In this document: positions 59,538 to 64,000 of the stretch, in pieces
Layout: every line of letters starts with the position of its first letter
Numbering within the stretch: position 1 is the stretch's first letter
Assembly: GCF_026965555.1 (NCBI RefSeq)
Contig: NZ_CP114040.1
Location: forward strand, 1,674,001-1,738,000
DNA from: Nannocystis punicea
GTDB taxonomy: Bacteria > Myxococcota_A > Polyangia > Nannocystales > Nannocystaceae
Direction of reading: 5' to 3'
Length of the DNA: 64,000 nucleotides
Position numbers and translations under genes: made by a program
Notes under the pieces: generated by a model
Database searches by the model: none
What the model was told of the DNA's origin: nothing
Seen by the model: only the letters and a program-made list of their open reading frames with translations

Positions 59538-60902
59538 ATGCTGAGCGGACGACCCGTGTGGAACGAGGGGATGCTGCTGTGCCCGCAGCACATGCAGCAG
59601 CAGGACCTGTATCACGAGCAGAACCTGGCGGCGCGGCTGGGGGTGATGACTGCGCAGAGCTGGGGCGTCGCGGCGATCTCGTTCGACGCCGGCGCGATCA
59701 AGGCGGGCCAGCTGGCGCTGACCGCCTTCCGCGGCGTCCTGCCCGATGGGACAGCCGTGATGTTCGAGGCGACCAGCCAGAGCCGCCCGGCGAGCCGGCC
59801 GATCGCGCCGGTGTTCCCGCCGAGCATGCGCTCGGTCGAGGTGTTCCTGGCCCTGCCGACGCTGCGCGAGGGCGTGGCCAACTACGCCGGCGCCGAGGTC
59901 ACGGCCGGGCTGCAGCGCTACAAGACCGTCACCCGCAACGTGTTCGACCTGACGCTGGCCCGCAGCGAGCGCGAGCTGCAGTTCAGCGAGCCCAACCTGG
60001 TGCTGCTGTTCGGCAGCGAGCCGCGCGACGACTACGCGGCGATCAAGGTCGCCGAGGTCGTGCGCGACGAGACCGGCGGCTTCCGCCTCAACGACGAGTA
60101 CATCCCGCCGTGCCTGGCGATCGGCGCCGCGCCGGCGCTGCTCGCCTCGCTGCAGGACCTGCTCAGCCTGTCGGTGACCAAGCGGCGCCGCCTCGCCGAG
60201 GAGCGGCGCACCCGCGACGGCGTGCGCATCGAGTTCAACGCCCAGGACATCACCCGCTACCTGTTCCTGCAGACCTTGAGCGGCGCGATCCCGGTGCTGA
60301 AGCACTTCAGCGAGGCGCCGACGACCTCGCCGTGGCCGGTCTACGTCGAGCTGTCGCGGCTGTGCGGCGCGCTGATGACGTTCTCGTCGGAGGGCGACCC
60401 GGCCGAGCTGCCGGGGTTCCAGTACAACGACCTGCAGGGCGCGTTCGGCAAGCTGACCAGCGAGATCAAGCGGCTGCTCGGCCTCGTGATCCAGGAGGCG
60501 TTCGTGACGGTGCCGCTGCGGGCCCGCCAGGACAACTCGTGGATCGGCGAGCTGCGCGACGACCGGCTGCAGCGCTGCACGCAGTGGGTGCTGGCGGTCG
60601 AGGCCGAGGGCGAGCAGCAGCAGGTCGCCAACGAGGTGCCCGAGCTGGCCAAGATCGCCAGCTGGAAGCGCATCCCGCTGGTCGTGAAGAACAACGTGCT
60701 CGGCGTGCCGCTGAAGACGGCCCACCGCCCGCCGCCGGAGATCCCGATCCGCCCGCGGCAGGTCTACTTCATGGTCACGACCGACGACCCGCACTGGCGC
60801 GAGATCCTCAACGAGCGGACCATCGCCATCTACATCAAGCCGCCCTACGACCCGCGGCGGGCCAAGGTCACGCTCATGGGGATCTTGGCGCGGGAGGACT
60901 AG
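59538..60902 (+). CDS. tssK: T6SS baseplate protein TssK
   Basis: A 454-residue adaptor linking the baseplate to the TssL/TssM membrane complex. The N-terminus is classic (PVWNEGMLLCPQHMQQQDLY), with VFLALPTLREG and the C-terminal TDDPHWREILNERTIAIYIK. Length fits. GAGAGGA lies upstream of ATG 59538. A degenerate palindrome is at 59740-59753. It is followed after 3 bp by tssL. Confidence 0.95.
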   Translation: MLSGRPVWNEGMLLCPQHMQQQDLYHEQNLAARLGVMTAQSWGVAAISFDAGAIKAGQLALTAFRGVLPDGTAVMFEATSQSRPASRPIAPVFPPSMRSVEVFLALPTLREGVANYAGAEVTAGLQRYKTVTRNVFDLTLARSERELQFSEPNLVLLFGSEPRDDYAAIKVAEVVRDETGGFRLNDEYIPPCLAIGAAPALLASLQDLLSLSVTKRRRLAEERRTRDGVRIEFNAQDITRYLFLQTLSGAIPVLKHFSEAPTTSPWPVYVELSRLCGALMTFSSEGDPAELPGFQYNDLQGAFGKLTSEIKRLLGLVIQEAFVTVPLRARQDNSWIGELRDDRLQRCTQWVLAVEAEGEQQQVANEVPELAKIASWKRIPLVVKNNVLGVPLKTAHRPPPEIPIRPRQVYFMVTTDDPHWREILNERTIAIYIKPPYDPRRAKVTLMGILARED

Positions 60903-60905
60903 CGA

Positions 60906-61574
60906 ATGCACCGGATCTACGAGGTGACGCGGGTCTGCTTCGACCACGCGCTCCTGCTGAACCAGCCCGAGGGCGTCACCGACGTGGCGACGCTCCACCG
61001 CAGCGCGGTCGACCAGGTCGAGTCGACCGAGGCCGCCGCGCGCAAGGTCGGGTTCGGGGCCGAGAACGCCCGGCTCATCAAGTACGCGCTGGTCGCCTTC
61101 ATCGACGAGGTCGCCCAGGCCACGCCGGGGCCGGTCGCCGACTTCTGGGTCGACCACCTGCTGCAGCGCGACTACTTCAACGAGGTCCGTGCCGGCGAGA
61201 ACTTCTTCGTCCACCTCGAGAAGCTGCTCGGGGCCCGGCGCGACGACGAGGACGCGCTCGACGTGCTGCAGGTCTACGCGACTTGCCTGTTCCTCGGCTT
61301 CCGCGGCAAGTACGTCGCCCGCTCGAACGAGAAGGGCTTCGACCAATTGTGCCGCCGCGTCGAGGACAAGCTGAAGGACCGGCTGGCGCTCGAAGAGAGC
61401 CTGCCGGCCCCGGCCGAGGCCGAGTGGAAGCAGCCCGGTCGCACGAGTAACCTCGCCGTCTGGATCGGCGCGATCGCGCTGCTGTTCTCGGTCGCGCTGC
61501 TGTGCGGCTACGAGAGCGAGCTGTCCGAAGACGCCGAGGCGCTGGCCGGCCGGCTGCAGGAGGGCGTGCCGTGA
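60906..61574 (+). CDS. tssL: T6SS inner-membrane protein TssL (DotU-like)
   Basis: A 222-residue protein with a cytoplasmic DotU domain (NARLIKYALVAFIDEVAQAT, LLQRDYFNEVRAGENFFVHL, ATCLFLGFRGKY) and one C-terminal membrane segment at ~182-203 (LAVWIGAIALLFSVALLCGY). There is no OmpA-like peptidoglycan domain. Its TGA overlaps the GTG of tssM. Confidence 0.93.
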   Translation: MHRIYEVTRVCFDHALLLNQPEGVTDVATLHRSAVDQVESTEAAARKVGFGAENARLIKYALVAFIDEVAQATPGPVADFWVDHLLQRDYFNEVRAGENFFVHLEKLLGARRDDEDALDVLQVYATCLFLGFRGKYVARSNEKGFDQLCRRVEDKLKDRLALEESLPAPAEAEWKQPGRTSNLAVWIGAIALLFSVALLCGYESELSEDAEALAGRLQEGVP

Positions 61575-64000
61575 AGGGGATGATCTACGTCCTGACGTTC
61601 GCCGGCGCTGCGATCGCCGCCGTCGTCGCCGCGGTCCGTTACCTCAGGCTGCCGCAGGAGTACGTGTGGTGGACGGCGGCGCTGATGGCGGTCGTCGTCC
61701 TCATCGCCGGCATCGTCACCTTCATCAACTTCCTGCGGGCCAAGAAGGCGGCGGTCGACAAGGCCAACCCGAAGGCCAGCCAGGAGCAGCTCGACTTCGA
61801 CAACCGGCTGCGCGACGTCGCGGCCACGTTGAAGCACGTCGAGCGCCACCAGCGGGCCACCGCGTCGGCGCGGCCGCGCTTCGTCAGCGCCCGCGTCGAC
61901 ACGCCGTACGTCGCGGTGCTCGGCCTGCAGGGCCAGGGCAAGACGCGCCTGCTCGGCGGGCCGCACCCGAAGCGCCTGCCGGAGTACGACCACAACGGCC
62001 CGGTCAAGGGCGCCGACGCCAGCGCGGCGCCGGAGGACCGCCCGCGGCTGTTCAGCGCGCCGGGTCAGGCGGTGTTCGTCGAGGTCCCGCACGCGCTCGC
62101 GCACCGCGAGGACCTGCGCAAGTCGTGGCTCGCGGAGCTCAAGCTGTTCGCCAAGCGCCGCCAGCCGCTGCACGCGATCGTCCTGTGCGTCGCCGCCGAC
62201 GACCTCGTCACCGCCGCCGACCCGGTCGCCCGCGCCGGCGAGATCGGCGACCTGCTCGCCGCCGAGGTCTCGGACCTGGTGACGCACCTGCAGGTCCACG
62301 CGCCCGTGTTCCTGGTCGTCACCCGCCTCGACCGCCTGTCCGGCTTCGGCGACGTGCTCGGCGCGTTCGAGACGCTGACGTCGCCGCTGGGCTTCGAGCT
62401 GCCCGACGGCCGCAGCGAGGAGCTCGCGCTCAAGGAGCTGCGCTCGCGCTTCGACGCGCTGAGCGGCTGGCTCGACCGCCGCGCCCTGCGCCTGCTCAGC
62501 CGCTTCCGCGAGCCCGACCCGCCGCGCCAGGGCCGGATCTACACGCTCGTGCAGCAGATCGCCGGCCTGCAGGAGCCGCTCGCCGCCATCGCCCAGCGCG
62601 TGCTCGCGGCCCGCGGCGGCGACCCGGTGCGCTTGCGCGGCGTGTTCCTCACCAGCGCCATGCAGGACGGCGAGCCGGTCGTCGACGCTGTCCTCGAGAA
62701 CCTGGCCAGAAAGACACGTGGCAACTTCACCCCGGCCGCGGCCGACCCGACGCCGAGCAAGCGGATCTTCGCCGAGGAGCTGGTCGGCACCCACGTGCTG
62801 CGCGCCGGCGGCCTGGCCCGCCGGACCACCCGCACGCTGCAGCGGTCGGCGGTCAAGCGGATCGTCGCCGGCTCGGCGCTCGGCCTGGTCGGCCTCTACA
62901 TCGCGCTCGACGCCGCCGGCGCGGCCGGGCGCAACCGCGACCTCAACCAGCAGACCGCCGACGCCGGCGCCGCGGCCGCGGCCGAGCTCAGCGGGCGCCG
63001 GCGGGTCCCGGTCGAGAGCGGCAAGATCGTGCCGCTGCGCGAGCTCCTGGCCCGCTGGGAGGACGAGAGCGGCGACGACCGCGACGACGTGCGCGAGTGG
63101 GGCCTGTTCCGCGGCGAGGTCGTGCCGCCGCTGCGCGCCTTCTACAAGGACGCGATGTTCGCCGGCGTGACCTCGACCCTGCGCGACAAGGCCGAGGCGG
63201 AGCTGCGCGACTTCGCGGCCCGCTTCGAGTCGCCGGAGCTGATCCCCGACATCGAGGACCGGATCCGCAACCGGCTGTCGCTGCGGTTCTACCTGCTCGT
63301 CACCGGCAACAAGAAGAGCTACGAGATGCAGCCGATCACGCAGGAGTCGAAGTTCCTGCGCGAGACGCTGCGGACCCGCTGGTCGGGCAGCTCGCGCACG
63401 CAGGTCGGCACCGCCGAGTACGGGGCGATCGAGCGGGCGGTCGACAAGTACATCGACCTCGCCCAGGACAGCGACTTCACCCTGCCGCGCGAGCCGACGC
63501 TCGTCGAGCAGGTGCAGGAGATCCTCAAGCGCGAGGACTCGGTGCGGGCCGAGGTCGAGAAGATCGTCGAGGAGGTCAACGGCATCCAGGAGCTGTCGAA
63601 GATCAACCTGCGCACGCTGACCGGCCTGCCGGACCTCGAGAACGACGGCACCGAGGTGCGGGCGGCGTTCACGATCGAGGGCTGGGGCTACGTCAAGCGC
63701 GAGCTGGCGAGCGCGCTCGAGGCCGACTCGTGGGTGCTCGGGCTCGACCAGAGCCAGGCCAGCCAGCGCCAGCGCCGGCGCGGCGCCGAGATGCGGACCG
63801 AGTACTTCAAGATGTACACGGAGGAGTGGCGCCGCTTCATCCAGCGCACGCGGATCGCCCCGCCGACCAGCCTCGACGAGGGCAAGCGGCTGATGGGCGA
63901 GCTGGTCAAGGGCCCGCGCCTGCCGCTGTCGCGGGTGTTCGCCGAGCTCAAGCGCCACACCGAGATCGCCGACGACTACGACTACGGCGACAACAAGTCG
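61571..64000 (+). CDS. tssM: T6SS membrane protein TssM (IcmF-like), 3' truncated by window end
   Basis: 810 codons with no stop before the window edge, so the rest lies outside. Start GTG 61571 overlaps the tssL stop; ATG 61580 is an alternative. It has two N-terminal membrane segments (~4-22 and ~33-53), a Walker A in the GTPase-like domain (GLQGQGKT at 118-125), and a third membrane segment at ~430-446. TssM forms the inner part of the T6SS channel with TssL and TssJ. The visible part is colinear with the family. A degenerate palindrome is at 62703-62716. Confidence 0.92.
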   Translation, partial: MKGMIYVLTFAGAAIAAVVAAVRYLRLPQEYVWWTAALMAVVVLIAGIVTFINFLRAKKAAVDKANPKASQEQLDFDNRLRDVAATLKHVERHQRATASARPRFVSARVDTPYVAVLGLQGQGKTRLLGGPHPKRLPEYDHNGPVKGADASAAPEDRPRLFSAPGQAVFVEVPHALAHREDLRKSWLAELKLFAKRRQPLHAIVLCVAADDLVTAADPVARAGEIGDLLAAEVSDLVTHLQVHAPVFLVVTRLDRLSGFGDVLGAFETLTSPLGFELPDGRSEELALKELRSRFDALSGWLDRRALRLLSRFREPDPPRQGRIYTLVQQIAGLQEPLAAIAQRVLAARGGDPVRLRGVFLTSAMQDGEPVVDAVLENLARKTRGNFTPAAADPTPSKRIFAEELVGTHVLRAGGLARRTTRTLQRSAVKRIVAGSALGLVGLYIALDAAGAAGRNRDLNQQTADAGAAAAAELSGRRRVPVESGKIVPLRELLARWEDESGDDRDDVREWGLFRGEVVPPLRAFYKDAMFAGVTSTLRDKAEAELRDFAARFESPELIPDIEDRIRNRLSLRFYLLVTGNKKSYEMQPITQESKFLRETLRTRWSGSSRTQVGTAEYGAIERAVDKYIDLAQDSDFTLPREPTLVEQVQEILKREDSVRAEVEKIVEEVNGIQELSKINLRTLTGLPDLENDGTEVRAAFTIEGWGYVKRELASALEADSWVLGLDQSQASQRQRRRGAEMRTEYFKMYTEEWRRFIQRTRIAPPTSLDEGKRLMGELVKGPRLPLSRVFAELKRHTEIADDYDYGDNKS

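Noticed and set aside
1..64000. tRNA or rRNA genes
   Set aside because: I saw no tRNA-like cloverleaf with a TTCGAATC-type arm and CCA end, and no rRNA sequence. A tRNAscan/Infernal run would settle it.

Overview
The window is very GC-rich and densely coded. It carries many secreted lipoproteins with Ser/Thr/Gly-rich linkers, FG-GAP repeat lipoproteins, a protein ending in a MYXO-CTERM-like tail, a Ser/Thr kinase with TPR-like repeats next to an ECF sigma factor, and caspase-domain proteins. Together these suggest a myxobacterium (Myxococcota), probably near Nannocystis. That placement is an inference from gene style; no rRNA is present.

Layout. 1-8.7 kb: hypothetical genes, a SUKH-domain protein, a DUF488-AlkA fusion, a beta-carbonic anhydrase, a DUF4241-like protein and a beta-propeller-like lipoprotein. 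8.8-12 kb: a frameshifted Sel1-like lipoprotein relic, then a group II intron with its reverse transcriptase, lying just upstream of a Kazal-domain lipoprotein. 12-26 kb: a TIGR02996-domain protein, an FG-GAP lipoprotein, a Tat-exported multicopper oxidase, an NTF2-like protein, a DUF1275 membrane protein, a Spo0M-like protein, an isochorismatase-family hydrolase, an AraC regulator, and a LysR regulator divergent from a quinone-reductase-like flavoprotein. 26.7-31.9 kb: a tightly coupled operon of ECF sigma factor, a small tandem-repeat ORF, a membrane protein with a DUF4384-like domain, a secreted caspase fused to a beta-barrel, and a thioredoxin-like lipoprotein. 32-41 kb: accessory genes (arylamine N-acetyltransferase, secreted alpha/beta hydrolase, Cys-rich lipoprotein, KGG stress protein, acidic hexapeptide-repeat protein) and a broken lipoprotein. 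41-45 kb: ECF sigma factor followed by a Ser/Thr kinase-TPR protein, then a DUF6010 protein. 46-64 kb: a type VI secretion (T6SS) locus in two blocks. Block 1 is tssE-tssF-tssG-FHA-lipoprotein. Block 2 is FHA/degenerate ATPase-tssJ-tssK-tssL-tssM, with tssM cut by the window edge. A metalloprotease, an FG-GAP lipoprotein and an antisense lipoprotein lie between them. No tssB, tssC, hcp, clpV, tssA or vgrG is visible here.

The most striking signal not explained by genes is a family of about 25 short palindromes with one fixed geometry, 5 bp - 4 nt - 5 bp, consensus TGTCC-N4-GGACA. Eight copies are perfect to the consensus, where roughly 0.1 would be expected by chance. They sit just after stop codons, as tandem pairs between genes, and inside coding sequences including T6SS, kinase and caspase genes. 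Other repeat structures are an 87-bp repeat made from the sigma/next-gene junction, four 17-bp iteron-like repeats, a degenerate ~35-bp array and a duplicated 111-112-bp block.
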